This document shows, in pieces, positions 24,348-37,083 of a DNA stretch of 64,000 nt. The stretch's first letter is position 1. The number at the start of each line of letters is the position of its first letter. The notes under the pieces are model-generated. The model was not told where the DNA came from and made no database searches. It worked only from the letters and a program-made list of their open reading frames with translations. The position numbers and the translations under genes were made by a program. Origin of the DNA: Ustulina deusta (Eukaryota; Ascomycota; Sordariomycetes; Xylariales; Xylariaceae); contig JAJNNX010000002.1 of NCBI GenBank assembly GCA_023159155.1, forward strand, positions 2,170,001 through 2,234,000. Reading direction: 5' to 3'.

Positions 24348-26228
24348 TGTGCTTCGTGCGTTGTTGTTCTAGTCTCGCGGCCAAGAACCCAAAAACCTTC
24401 TCCAATAGTCACAAGAGTGGTTTTGGAAGCCAGTGCTGCGGGTGATCGAGCACCTCGAGGATGGGAACAACGACAGCAGGGACAACGCCTCAAGAGCTGA
24501 GATGACGTATCGGTATGTAGATAGTAGTCTCCCGTCAAGATGGACCCCTTTCCCCAACCACTCGACGGACGGATGGGGAACGGTAGCGAATTTACTCGTT
24601 GAAACAAAACTCGGCGTAGGTCCAGCAGAAGGGTCCAGCAGAAAGACGAAGGCCACCAGTCGTGTACAATGAATGCGGAGGTAGGTTAAGGGTCACTTCC
24701 GAGGACAGTATGCATTCATTCGCGTTATCTTTACGAGGAGCTAGCGAGACAGACAAGGAGAGATATAGCGCAGGTGGTGCTCAGCTCCCGATGTCGACTA
24801 AGCGAACGGAAGGTGGTAAGTGTGGCTGGGGGGAGGGTGGAGGGGGAAGGAGAGAGAGGGAGAGAGAGAGACTAAAGAGAGGCAAACAATGGTAGAAGAG
24901 TTGGCAGTGTGGTGGTAGCAGAGGAGCAGCGGGTTCGGGGCTACGACAACGAAGAGGGAAAAAAAAAAAAGGGATTCTAGGATTGGTCGCAGACGGCGTC
25001 GACCAAAGAAGCAGCAGCGCAGGCAGGCAAAGCAGGCAACGGAGAGGGGCTCGGGCGGGGACAGCAGCAGCCGTAGGTGCTGACTACCATTCGACGAGGA
25101 GTAGGTATAGCTTAGGTTGAAGTGATCGTCAGTCCAAGCTCACGAGGACGAGGTACTTGGACGTGGTAGTGAGCGAAGAACAAGAGGCGGTGTTGGATCA
25201 GAGCCGGTAGGGACCGTGGCGGCAGTCAACCGTACAGTATGGGACTGTATGCCGGATGTACTCCCAGAAGCACCGAGTATCGTTGGAGTGTGGTGTCGTG
25301 TGGTGCAGTGCAGCGAAGATAGTGTAGTCGCCGTCGGGTCGATTGCTGGCAGAGGGAGAGAGGAGCAGGAGAGGGAGAGGGAAAAGAGGCTTAGGAGAGC
25401 GCTTCGGGAAGCCTGTCGCGTAGACTTGACCGGTAATTGGCCGCTGAACTTGGAACAGCGTCACTGCGCTACTGCAAGTAGATTGTGTAAGTAGAAGAGT
25501 ACCTACTGTCGGTACTAACCTTGGTGGTCTACTGCCCGTACTACGAGTTGTATATAGTAGTGTATTTGGGTGACGGGTCGGAACATTTGATTGTGTCAGT
25601 GGATAGTGCAGAAACTCTCGTGGGTCATGTCGATCGGCACAAAAGGTATTCCATGAACAGCATTAAGCAACGTTTGCCGCGTGCCGTATGCCGCAGTTGC
25701 GTACAGTAGGCTACAAGGTACTAGTAGGTACTATGTAGTATTGTATAGGAGAAGGTAGCAAGAGAGAAAGACAGGGTACAGGGGGCAAGGGGCAGGGGGG
25801 CTCTCGGTATGTTGCCTCGGGATTGAGCACATGTACTTGACCAGCACTTTGCCTCTATGTAGGTACTCGGTCGAGGTACTTCCTTGAGGTACCCTACTGA
25901 GTAACTGATGAGTGACCCAAGAGATGCAAACGAAGAGAAAACTCCGCAGTTGGGTAGGTATGGTATACTTACAGCACGCTCCAACTCTGCTACTATAGGT
26001 AGGTACACTGCTCGCAATCCTGCTGTATCACATCCCTAAGTACCTGGAGCTTGGACTCTTTGGTGGATTGTCACTTGTACAGTACGTATTATACAACACC
26101 GTACACTTCTTGTACTCACATTGTATGCGTAAGATTTCTGCTAAGGCACTGTCAATGGGCGAGTACGTCATGGGTAGCCACTGACAGAAGATAATCTTTA
26201 AGGGTATTGCGGGAGACTACCTGTGTAG

Positions 26229-26247
26229 GTAGTGTGTAATACACTAC
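26229..26247. repeat. Inverted repeat GTAGTGT/ACACTAC
   Basis: GTAGTGT and ACACTAC flank a 5-nt GTAAT loop. The same half-sites recur near 26600-26680, 29037-29060 and as a perfect palindrome at 30466-30483. Confidence 0.65.
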
Positions 26248-29200
26248 TTAAGGGATCTAACAGACACCTAACACATACATACATACCTAGCCTCCCACCA
26301 ACACTGCAAGTCGCATGCACGAGTATATCTACATGTATTCCTTACTAACCTACTAGGTATGCCTATGTCAGTATCCATGAACGGGCTAGCAGGTCATTTG
26401 GTCACTTTCCCCTTCTCCTAATGGGCAGAAATAGCAGGGGTCTGGACAATGAGGAAGCAATGAGGAAGAGTTGCTGTAGGCTTGGCCCGTGAAGATCTAA
26501 CCAGATTAAGGCCGGTTCTCTAGACACCTGCTTGTCTGGGATTGGTTAACCACTCTTTTTTTTTCTCTCTCGCTCTCGCTTTGAGGATGCCCCTTGAAGT
26601 AGTGTATATAGGTAGTGTATCTCTCGGTCATTCTGAACCACACCACTATAGCATACAGTAGTACACTACAGTGTATAGCAGTGACCTAACTGCCTAACGA
26701 AGCATGACACCTCTGTTTGTCTAATGACTATATAATACAGCGTTTAAAATTTTAATACAAGTCTAATACAAGCATCCAGTGTACTTAATTTAGGCTATGT
26801 GAGTGAGTAGCATGTTGAGCTACAAACCTTAACTACCTTTTAACCAAGTATTAATATCAATAATAAATGTACCTAGTAAGTAAGTATTTTAATTGCAGGT
26901 ATACTGCCTACATATAGGTAGTATAGGTATACTAGTAAACTAGATGTAAACCTCTGCTAACAATAATTCAAGTTCTAGTTAGTCCTGTTCTGTCTTATTT
27001 TCTCATCTGGCCAGGAATCCATTGGATTAGGTAAAATAATGAGTGGTTCAACACTAATTGTATGGAATATAATGTCTCTCCATCTGTCGATCAGTGCTGG
27101 ATCAATGCTATATGGTACATTGTACATTGAACTATCCTTCACGTCACTAGCAACCACCGAAAGGTGTGGCCCCTTGTATAACTAGGGAACACTGGCATGC
27201 ACCATGTATACTACATACCTAAGGCACCCTACTGAGTAAGTGTGTACCTTATGTTGGCAAACCCACCTGCTGTAATGCCATGTTACAAATACCAACTACT
27301 GTACAGCAGGTGAACCACACTGCTATGCAGCCTAAGAGAATGGCTATCTCCATCATATCCATCTTGCAGAGAGGCTTGGGAGGCTTCAGGAAACCCGGTT
27401 CGAACCCGTTTCACCCCACCAGAGCGTCTGTACCGAGAGAGCGTGGTCTAGTGTACAGAATAGTGTAGTAGGGAGAAAGAAGCGATTGCTATGCCATTGA
27501 GTGTGCCGCGGTAGCTTGTGAACCTATCATGATCTTCCAGCTGGATACGATATGCTTAGCTATCTGGAGCAGCGGGCTGACTCTAGCGATGGGATGCAGG
27601 AAGAACAAGAACAATACACTCGGTGACTCTCGACCGACCTGACCGAGTTGGGGGAAACGAAGCCCCGGACAGAACCTGGAAGATCCCGTTACAATGGGCT
27701 AGCCCACTGTCTTGATTAGGTGCAGTGCAAGGTAGCATTGGTGTTCGGCGAGAGAGTTTTATTCTCAGTGAAAACAAGCAACAATTAAAATTTTGTCCAA
27801 AAATATCACCATCTCCGGGGGTTACATTAAGGCTGAAGTGAAATATACTCCTGTACCTAACACAGGTGGTAGCGGAAGAAATGTGATACCACCCGGCACG
27901 CCATTGATAAGTACATACTGTATAGCCCGCAGTCAAATGATCCATAGCGAGCTGTTAGAGCGTTCCACGATGTTTCTGGCGCGTGACCAGTTGCAGCTAG
28001 GCGGGCCATTGGTCGAAGGCTGCAAGGATTGGGGAGGGGATACCCAAGCGGACCTCCATGCTCTCCAATAGGTACTACCTATACATAGTACCTATAAGTA
28101 GATGGCCCAAGCAAGGGTTTAGTTGAGGTACACGTCTGACACGAGGATAGGTATGAAAAGGGGAGGGGAGGACCCTGAATTTTACTTCACTGCAACGATG
28201 GGACCGTATGCACTGGAATCCTGTACGCTACTTGCTATACATTACGTGACATACACTATAAAACAGCGGGATGATAAGGGAGATCCTGGAGGAGTTGCCG
28301 TGTGTCTTGAGGCGAGCCATGCATAATCAAAGCATGTGCCTGGCAATGGTGCACATGGCAATTCCCGACCGAGAACCCGAGAGGAGTCGATGGCAGGAGA
28401 CCGAAATACCCACCGACAAAATGACGATAGCACTGACGACAGCACTGACGATAGATAGGCAGGCAATCAGGCAATATTGTTTGCCTCCCAGTCCCTGTCC
28501 TGGTATAACGATCCGGTACACGGCATCATCGATGCATTGATGCCAATGATGAGATATGACCGGGTTTGTGAGACCTCCAATGACCTCACCTTTGGGGGCT
28601 GGTGAAAGCGATCTATCTCACAGTAGCGGTCTTTCGTTGTCAGGAGGGCGTTGATCAATGGCCTGTCGTTTTCGTTGCTATTGTTTTTTTTTTGTTTTTT
28701 TTTCTCTCGCTTGTGTAGAGGGGAGGAAAACACCTACTGCAGGTCAGCAGCACTTGGATATTAACTCCGGTTCTACAACCTAACTTACATACGTGGTTTA
28801 TGGCCAGGTACAACTGACCGATGGAATAGTGTACAATGACGGGTATCGCCCCCGACAGCTGTCATATTACCTGGGCGGACCTGGCCGTTGTGGGAAAGGG
28901 GACCCTGAGACCCTGAGGTCCATCTTTTTTTTTCCACCTCGTCCAGTCCAATTGGGTGTGCTCGCTGACAGATGTACACTGGACTGTGATTGGTACACAG
29001 TATGAATTACCTGCCATGCCGTCCGATGGTGCTCCATAGTGTAGAGGTACACTACTTCACTTCCCAGGCAAGTATGTATTGTAACTGCATTAGGTAAAAA
29101 CACATGCTAGCAACCCCACCGAGAACAAAACTGGCGTCAGCTAGGTACCTAGCGCAAGAACCGGGTGATGTCATGGGCGGTGATCTGCGCTAATCTTGTG

Positions 29201-29601
29201 CAACCATTTCGCCAATCACAAATTCCAGCTGCGCCAGTAAACACTTCGCCTTTTTCTCGTCGTTTATGTAGCATACCGGTATATTATGAAACGTTGCCGG
29301 GCAGCCCTCCTTTCATCTGGTGTGTCAGCTCTCTGTCCTCTCCGCCTTGCCAAGTTTGTCTGCCGCTCTTCTCGGTCGATGGCTCTTTTGTTCAGCCTCC
29401 TGCGACTCTGGTCGGTTTCATGACAATCAACGTCTATCCGCTTCTCCCACATCATCGGATGTCTTCGTGTCTCATTCCTAGGAACCTCAATGACATCATG
29501 TAATACCAGCAATGTCTCTGGCGATCCACAAAACCTCAGACAGTTTGATGACTCTGACGCCGCCACCCGATCGTGTCAGCAGCGTCTGCATAATGATACC
29601 C

Positions 29602-29636
29602 AATTGACAATTGACAATTGACAATCGACTATTGAC
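29602..29636. repeat. Tandem 7-bp repeat
   Basis: Five consecutive units: three exact AATTGAC copies followed by AATCGAC and TATTGAC. There is no coding frame over it. Confidence 0.9.
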
Positions 29637-30465
29637 ATTCAGCAGTCAGCACCGGTGCTGCTAACCGTAGCATTTGAGGACATGCCCTTGCCTATGATAA
29701 CCGACATTGGATAACGTCAACCCGAGTAAATCCTCAATGAACGACGGAATGTTGATCTTCCAAAGTTGCCGAAGTTTGACCAACGATGACTGGCAAACCC
29801 GGTGGACAAGCGGGCTGCAGAATCATGAGTGCAGTTCTGCGCAAGCCGCCAAGTGGAAGTTCCCCGTCCAACATTTCCGAGGGTACCTGTTTGACTTGCC
29901 ATCCTCGGCAAATTCGAGGGAGGTCATAATATCCATTACTGCACGAACCGCCCTAATTACGTGGATGCACAAGATACTAGGCGGCAATTCTGCCTGGTAA
30001 AAATAATTAATGCTATTAAATTATTTTATTCCATGCAGAACTCCATGAAGGTGGAAGCACCATAACGAAAACTATCTCCATCCTCACGCCAGAGCCTTCG
30101 GTGAGGTGTGGCATGGGTGTCAGCCACAATGACGGCATCGAGCAATACAGGGTCTTGAGAAAAAACGTGCCACCCGTTTCTTAGGGAACACAAGTTATGT
30201 ACTAAATCGTCGTGGTAAGGGGAGATGACCAACACTAAGACGTGGGTGGCGTCACACCCCTCCCTACCAAGTCTAGAATGCATCCGTTCCCACACAGAAC
30301 AGTTTACTGTTGACAATCCATCTCAATGCTTCTCATAGTACAATAGGTTTAGTCGATCCGATCGGATACAGTGCCTGCTTTTTCTTCCGTCGGAAAAGCT
30401 CTCTGCATCGCCTAGTGCAACTTTTATCAATAACGCTCGGAGTGCGCGCGCGCCTGCGCCCTTCT

Positions 30466-30483
30466 AAGTAGTGTACACTACTT
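30466..30483. repeat. Perfect 18-bp palindrome
   Basis: AAGTAGTGTACACTACTT is its own reverse complement over all 18 bases. It follows a CG-alternating stretch (GCGCGCGCG near 30444). Confidence 0.9.
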
Positions 30484-33400
30484 CAAATATGGTAAAAGTG
30501 TCTCTTGAGGTTGGATTATTTTGCCCTCTAGGCAATATTCCTTCGCTCATATCTCGCCCCAGCAAGCGGTGTAGGACGAGCGACCATTTTTATTAGCAAA
30601 GTACCTCCAAGTCCTCGGACTGAAGGTGACCACATTCTGTGGCAAAAGAATATAGCACGTGCACGTTCAGAATTCAACCAGCTGACGTTGTTTTGGGCCT
30701 TTTCAAGCTCAAGGAGCATTGGCGACCTGCCATCTATCTAATGTAGTTTTGCACATCTCTCTAGGCGAATTCCGCATCCTACCTATTATCGCAAACATGT
30801 AATACTGCACAGCTTATTTATGCCGCTTAGCTACAATCACTAATCAACCTAACTAGAACCATTGAATACACTTCGGTATCTTTGATATCGTACGTGAGCG
30901 GTGGCACTTCCTTTTTAAATCGAATGATCAACCATCAGCCGCGGTGTCCGCGATGTTGACACAAGGTGAGTTTTAAATTTTTGTGATGCATAGGTTGCGA
31001 ACACGAACTCATCGCAATCGCATCTCCATCGCCCTTGCCTGTTGTGGATGGAGGTCGTAAAGCTAGTTGTGGATTTCCTAAAATAGGAGATACAAACAGG
31101 TACCCGTAATTTGTCCTTGAGGGGACCTTCTCTCCAGGCATAGGACGTCGTTTTATGTGTTGGAGATCTTTCGTGAACTTTTGTGCGAAGAACGAGCTTA
31201 ATACATATTGATCGATATTGATCGCGGTTGATCTCGCTTTTGAAGAATATACATGTAGAAAAGTATAGACTCACCGCCTTACATCAGCAACAGGTGTCTT
31301 TCGAAATACTTAGCCACGAGTGAAACATGGACGGGAGCATCTTTCCGGGGCACGGATGCGTGAATTCGGTATATAAAAGGACCGGATAGGCTCGCAGTGA
31401 CTCATGGGAGATATGAAGTCTAATTCTAATCGTTAGAACCGCTGCTCGCTTGGATCGTAGCTCACAACTTTCCAACATCTTCCCGTTCTTCCCACCCCTT
31501 CCTCATCATCTTGTTGGGTCAATGATATATTATTGAAGCTTACCCAAATGACATCGGGAGAATATAGCGGACCGTTCTTTATCTAAATACCCGAGAATAT
31601 TAGAACGAGGCAACCAGCTAGCATCGGATATATCGCGGACAGCAGGCGGATACTAGTCTAGTCCACACATTACATCTAGGCACCAACGTTATCCAGCACG
31701 ATGTCATCGTTCGGAGCATAGACTAACTAGGCTCTCCAGAGCTGCCGTCCTCGGAAAGAATAGCAGTGGCGCTGCAAAGCAGTTACGAGCCCTGCAAACA
31801 AGATCATTCTTCGTTGTGGTTGTGCATAGCTCAAGGCTAATTACCTAGTATCCGCGGCCGGATACCACAGGACCGACGGGTGAGATTCAGATTGAGCATT
31901 ATTAAAGCAACCAATATCGGAGCTTTAAATCGCCTAGAAACGAGAGGGCTACAGAACCCTATTGAGATCGAGGGCTCATTCATAGGGTTCGAAGGCATCC
32001 TGCGGTACACAACGGTATCTAAGTGTTTAATGCAATATGGGCTTCGCACTCCCTCCCATCGTTCACCAAAGTCTCCAAGTTAGGCGGCTACTACTGCTTG
32101 TCTCACCAAGTAGTCCAGCGACTCTCGAATGTGCCTGTCGTTGATTCTCCAGCATAATCTAGACGTAGGGGCTAGCGTACCGGCACGAGCCAGCTTGATA
32201 GTTGAAGACGAACGATACGTAATACGGAATTGTAGATTGTCCTCGTTTGAAACACCGTGCCCGGGGTCATCTACAGTAAAATCCCATATATCTTGAAGCG
32301 ACATAGAAATGTCCAGTATAAAGTATACAATTTAGTATACAAGGTGGCCCCCCAAAGTCTTCCCTCGTGGAACCTGGTCAGTAAGTTGATCTGATCAAGA
32401 CACCTGCATATCTGTCAAACTCAGTATTTGGACATGTCGCTAATCGACAGAGTGACGTACTTAGAAGACGCCAGGCACTCGAGGGCAGATGTGCGAGTAG
32501 TACACACTTCGGATCAGCATATTTTTCGGGGTCTGTTCCAGGGGCTATAGCCCGGGGTCTTACAAGGTTTCAACAGCATTTCGAATGGCGATGATCATCA
32601 TGCCATATGAATGCCTCCAGCAGAGCCTCACCCTAGTTTAGAAAAACAACTCTCCGTAGCTTGCATATCATCATGCAGTGGCTCTCTATATTCTGGTGTA
32701 TATATACGCTGCAGTGGGTTATGTTAGAAGACAGTAGATACCACCATGTGTGTAGCGTCCAGATGGATGATGTCGCACCGCTTGCTCCATCCTGTCTCCA
32801 GCCCACTCGTAAAGCACGGCTGAAGGCAACCGAGGCGATCTGCAGAACCACTTACTCAAAACGATCGGCCGACACACATGGTACAATCCCGGGCCGGGGT
32901 GCTGGCTCGCCTAGCAGGCAGAATTGGTTTATTAAACAGAACAGGATGTCTAGGATAAGCGAACATCACACCTACCTAGTGTAGCATATGCCGTCTACCG
33001 ATACACTAGGTACTAGCCGTCCGTCCACAGCAGAAGGAAAGCCGCCGGGGTTCCTGACCCATGTTTAGACAAACCTTGGTGTGTTGGTAGAGCGGGACAG
33101 GATGACATCACAACGTCAATATGACCCTTCGTGCTTACGTTTTCTCTCTCTCTCTTCCAACTTTTGACGATCTTTTCAAGCCGTCTGAAAATGTATCGCT
33201 ATCCAGGGTAATCTACCTATCCGGCATACGCTTTTTCTACAGTGCTACACAGTATCTCCTGACAGCGTGTAAAGGTATACCAGCTATCGGCGTCGTGTAT
33301 GCCGAGGCCAGAACCCGTGCCACGCACATCTTTTCCCGTTGATCGTCATCAAACAACAACCCCGTCAGCAAGTGCATTAAAACAACCCGAGATCCATCAA

Positions 33401-33747
33401 ACCTACCTCCCACAAGGAACCAAACCCCCCCTCCCCTCCCCTAGAGCTTTACTCCGATTAGGCACTCGACGTACCCAGTCCGGGCTTTGCGGATTTCGCA
33501 AATAGGGTCTCTGTATGACCAACTCTAGGATAGGTGCATGCATAGGTACTGGTGTCGCCCCCCCCCAAATTGCATCTAGGTACGGTATTTCACTCTCCAT
33601 GTACCTACCAAATCCCAATCCCATCACAACTCAGCAGCGGATCATCAGCAACCATGGGCAAGGCAGCGAGCGGGTAGAAAACCCCCCTACGCTAGAACCT
33701 ATCATGAAAACCCATATATAGACCCAGATTGCTCCTCCACTGCCCCT

Positions 33748-33778
33748 CCCCCCCCCCCCCCCCCCCCCCAAAAAAAAA
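33748..33778. repeat. Homopolymer junction C22-A9
   Basis: A run of 22 C is followed directly by 9 A in non-coding DNA. Run lengths of this kind are often unreliable in assemblies. Confidence 0.9.
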
Positions 33779-34784
33779 GATTTCCAATGTCAGCAGCTAC
33801 TTACTGTCAGAAATACGTGTAAAGCTGGTGGTGGTCAGAATAGCCAGTGTGCGCAACTAACCAACCAACTAACCAGATAAGTGGGTGAGCGTTATAATGT
33901 ATCTTCCTCATATCAAATCCCACTTGAAGAAAAAAGGGGGGTGGGAGAGAAAAAAAAAACCCCCCAAAAGAAAAGAAGAAAAGAAAAGCATGCTTCACCG
34001 ACATGTCAACATTGGCATGTTGATCTCATCTCGTCTTGTGAACTCATTCCTGCAGCCAAGGTGCGTCAATAGGCCCGGTCACACTAGTGAATGTACAGGG
34101 GCAACTTGTGAAATAGCTTTCCCAATCGCAGGAACAAACTGTACACCAACAGCTTCCAAGTGGATTTGACCTAGTGTGGAGGTGTGGGATTTAGTATATT
34201 TTTATGAAGGGCATATCACTTGCGAGGCTTCCTTGTGGGGAGCATTGCTGTGCAATAACTCGATTTCATTTGTGTCTTGGTTCTCTGAGAGCAACTATCT
34301 TGTAGCTAAGTGAAAGCAGTTTATACTACAATAGCCTGACGCCCGTGACTCTGCCCCCAAACTGACACCTCAACACCGTGCCATGCCAAAATGCAACTCT
34401 GAACCCCCTGAATGCAAACTGTGGATGATGCAAGCACGCCAGTGCAACGGCAGCCTGGAAGTGTATGATAAACCAACCACAAACGCCAAAGCGACCTCAC
34501 ATCAACATGTCTTCCTGGTGGCCATGAAAACAAAGAAAAATGATCCTGTGTTGGGTGACTGTGCGTGCGTCTCCAATCTCCGTGAATTAGAGACCAAACA
34601 AAAAACCCTTTCCAGTGAGAAGGAAATATGAATTTCTACCACTGAGACCTGCACAAAGACAGGGAGGAAAAGACGGCAAAGGACCAAATGCTTTTGATGC
34701 AAACAAGCCTCCAAAAGCCAGGACTTATTATGCCGATGAGAGGGGGTATCATGAAGCTACAAAGAAAAACCAGGATGAGCTTCT

Positions 34785-37083
34785 TCAATAGCCAAAGCTG
34801 TCATGCTGGTGAATAGGGCATCGACCGGGATGGTTAACGAACCATGAGTCGATACATGAGCGATGGAAGCGGCAGAAACATTCCAGCCGTGCCATTTCAT
34901 CACCAACCTTGAACTCTTCGAGACAGATTGTACATTCCGCATCGTTGACGCAGTCCTTTTCTGTTGCAACGTATGGGAACATTCTAGTTCTTCGCGTTGT
35001 TCGTGGGGGAGGCGTTCCATGATTTCCGAGCCCGGTAGCTGCCACAACACGACTCCCTCCGTAATTACTATGTGACGCAATGCAATTATTAATATGAGTT
35101 TCTCGTAGAACCTCATAGTTAGTAAGTGCTCGAGACGGTAGCTCACGATGACACACAGGACAGGCGTCTTCTTCAGGAATCTCGGGTTCTGGCATTGGTG
35201 TTCTAGGCAGAGGTCGGTCCAGGCCTGAGCCTGGGACCGAGGGCCAGGGGGCATGAGTCCTACCAGAATATGCTGTTGAAGGGGGGTATGGAAGCCTACT
35301 AGCCGACACATGACGGTGGGACAGTTGAGGTTGAGAGAAGTAAGCGGAATTGGTCGGGGGGTATTGGCCAGGGGTGGGCGAATAAGGGATGAAGGTAAAG
35401 TATGTCTGACCTTGCCCGGCACCCTATAAGGATGTATGTTAACAATGGTGATTTAGTGTGTAAAGGTCTTGGGTTATACTAACTGTAGTTGCACTCCTAG
35501 TTCTAGCAGGATTGTAACCCTGGGACACCTGGTATGGATGTGGTCTTGGACCGGCACTGTAATCGCCTAGTGAATTACTTGGGAGTCTTGCACGCAACGA
35601 TCGTCCATCTACGATGATAGGTCGCGAGGACTGCCGAGCCTGAGGCGGTGTTGTGTTTGGGTCCGGGACACAAGGATTACAAAGTCGAACTCGCTCCCCG
35701 CCCCCAATGGCGCCGAAGTCCGCAATACCTCGCTCAACTCCAGGATATGGATGTTGCGGAGCTGGCCCAAGATCTCCAGGTGGCCTAACGATGTAGGGGT
35801 GAGGAATGGTGATGCGATGAGGGGAGCATCTGTCGCAGACTACTCTTCCGCATTTTCTAACGCGAACAATTGTTAGCCCGGAAACAATCCCACCCCATCA
35901 TTTCTCAATATCATGTGGATAGAGCTTACCGGCAATGGTGCTTTCTAAGAAACATGCCGAATTGAACGTCGCATATCGGGCAATTTGTTACCTCGGCATC
36001 GGGTTGCCACCGGGGCACTGCAAATTCTTGAGCTGTAAGCGGTTGCTCTGGCCGCGGTATGAAACTCGGCGCTATCGGATTCATAGGTGGCGATGGCCCT
36101 TGACTTTGGGAGGTTGACGGCACTTGTCCCAACAATGTATATGCTGGGAACGCGGGGTCAAGGTGGCTTGGTCCATGGGGTTGAGAATGAAAACTACCTC
36201 GGCTGACACCCAAGGCTGTGGTAGCGGTCTCAGCGCCCCAATCAGATGCTCGGTTCAAAGATAAGATATCACGACTGGCCTGTTGGTGACGTGAATCATC
36301 TCCGCTGGCACGGCTTTGTCCCTGAGTGTCGGCTCGAGAACCCGAACTTGAGTTTGCATCTGAGCTTTGATTTGGGGGTGGATTCTCTCTATTTCCCGCA
36401 TCCCTAGCTTGACCAGTGGAACCTCCCTGACCAGGTGGATGTTGAGGACCCGGGCTAGAAGACCTATTTGAATGATGAGAAACGAGCGAATGGGGGGAAT
36501 CATCTGTGCCACTTGTGCTGCTAGAGGTCTCGTCATTGGTGACCCTATTTGGCTCGCTAGTTGAGTTGCCGTCTGTAATTGCAACACGGCCAAGTTGACG
36601 GCCAACGTCTTCCTGCTCAGAAACTGAAGAGGAAGGGGATACAGCCTGCCCCCAGACACCATTTAGGCTGTCGCCATTTGGGGCAGCACCATCTTCAACA
36701 CTGGCCGGTGTATTCTCGTGGCGAGTCGCCGGTAACTGCGGGGCGATGTTAGACTCCGGAGTATTTTCATGACGAGTTGCCGGGAGCGGGAAACGCGGAG
36801 CGAAATCCTTAGTGTCCGTCTCCATGCCCTCAGTGTCGGTATGGTCGTTATCCACACGGCTTCCATTCACAGGCCGGTACGGAAACGGGTTTCCGGGCTC
36901 CTCTGTGTCAGACTCGATGGAGCCCATGACAGTGTCGCCGCCACCATGATCGCCGTTGACGCCACCGCCACCGCCAGCACCATTTGCACCATTAAGACCG
37001 CCAGACTCTCTCGGGTTGGGAGGAAAAGAGGTGGCCCCTTGAGAAGGCCCCCCTTGGCCGCGGTTCTCAGGCGAGTTAGACAT
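34785..37083 (-). CDS. pib1: FYVE and RING zinc-finger protein, probable endosomal E3 ubiquitin ligase (Pib1-like)
   Basis: Three exons on the minus strand (37083-35930, 35856-35484, 35423-34785) give 721 aa with intact phase. Residues 1-350 are low complexity, rich in Gly, Pro, Ser and Asn. A FYVE domain (~365-435) follows with its WQPD start, CPIC pair, the PI3P-binding signature KHHCRKCGRVVCDRC and a final LCNPC pair; intron 1 splits the signature. A CPVC...HINNC module (~585-615) looks like a UBZ-type C2HC finger. A C-terminal RING-H2 (~665-712) has CTIC, CRFHRSC and a last CPIH pair in which the final ligand is His. By analogy with yeast Pib1, it should bind PI3P on endosome/vacuole membranes and ubiquitinate cargo there. 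The start is the first ATG in frame. Confidence 0.9.

Larger units (their letters stand above)
24348..34784. other. Gene-poor block, 10.4 kb
   Basis: No gene with recognisable domains was found over 10.4 kb. Open frames stay under about 120 codons, often overlap on both strands, and show no consistent intron signals joining them. The block contains a purine/pyrimidine-biased stretch (24830-25410), an AT-rich part (26700-27000), GTAGTGTA/TACACTAC palindromes, a 7-bp tandem repeat (29602-29636), and a C22A9 run (33748-33778). Minus-strand frames at 30026-30316 and 32080-32304 have somewhat protein-like composition and may be relics. Small lineage-specific genes or non-coding transcripts cannot be excluded. 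Confidence 0.5.

Noticed and set aside
27380..27425. tRNA-like T-loop sequence GGTTCGAACCC followed by CACCCCACCA
   Set aside because: The flanking bases cannot form the required five-pair T stem on either strand, and no D-arm or anticodon arm fits at the right distance.
33075..33110. D-arm-like TTGGTAGAGCGG
   Set aside because: No T-loop or matching acceptor stem occurs within tRNA distance downstream.
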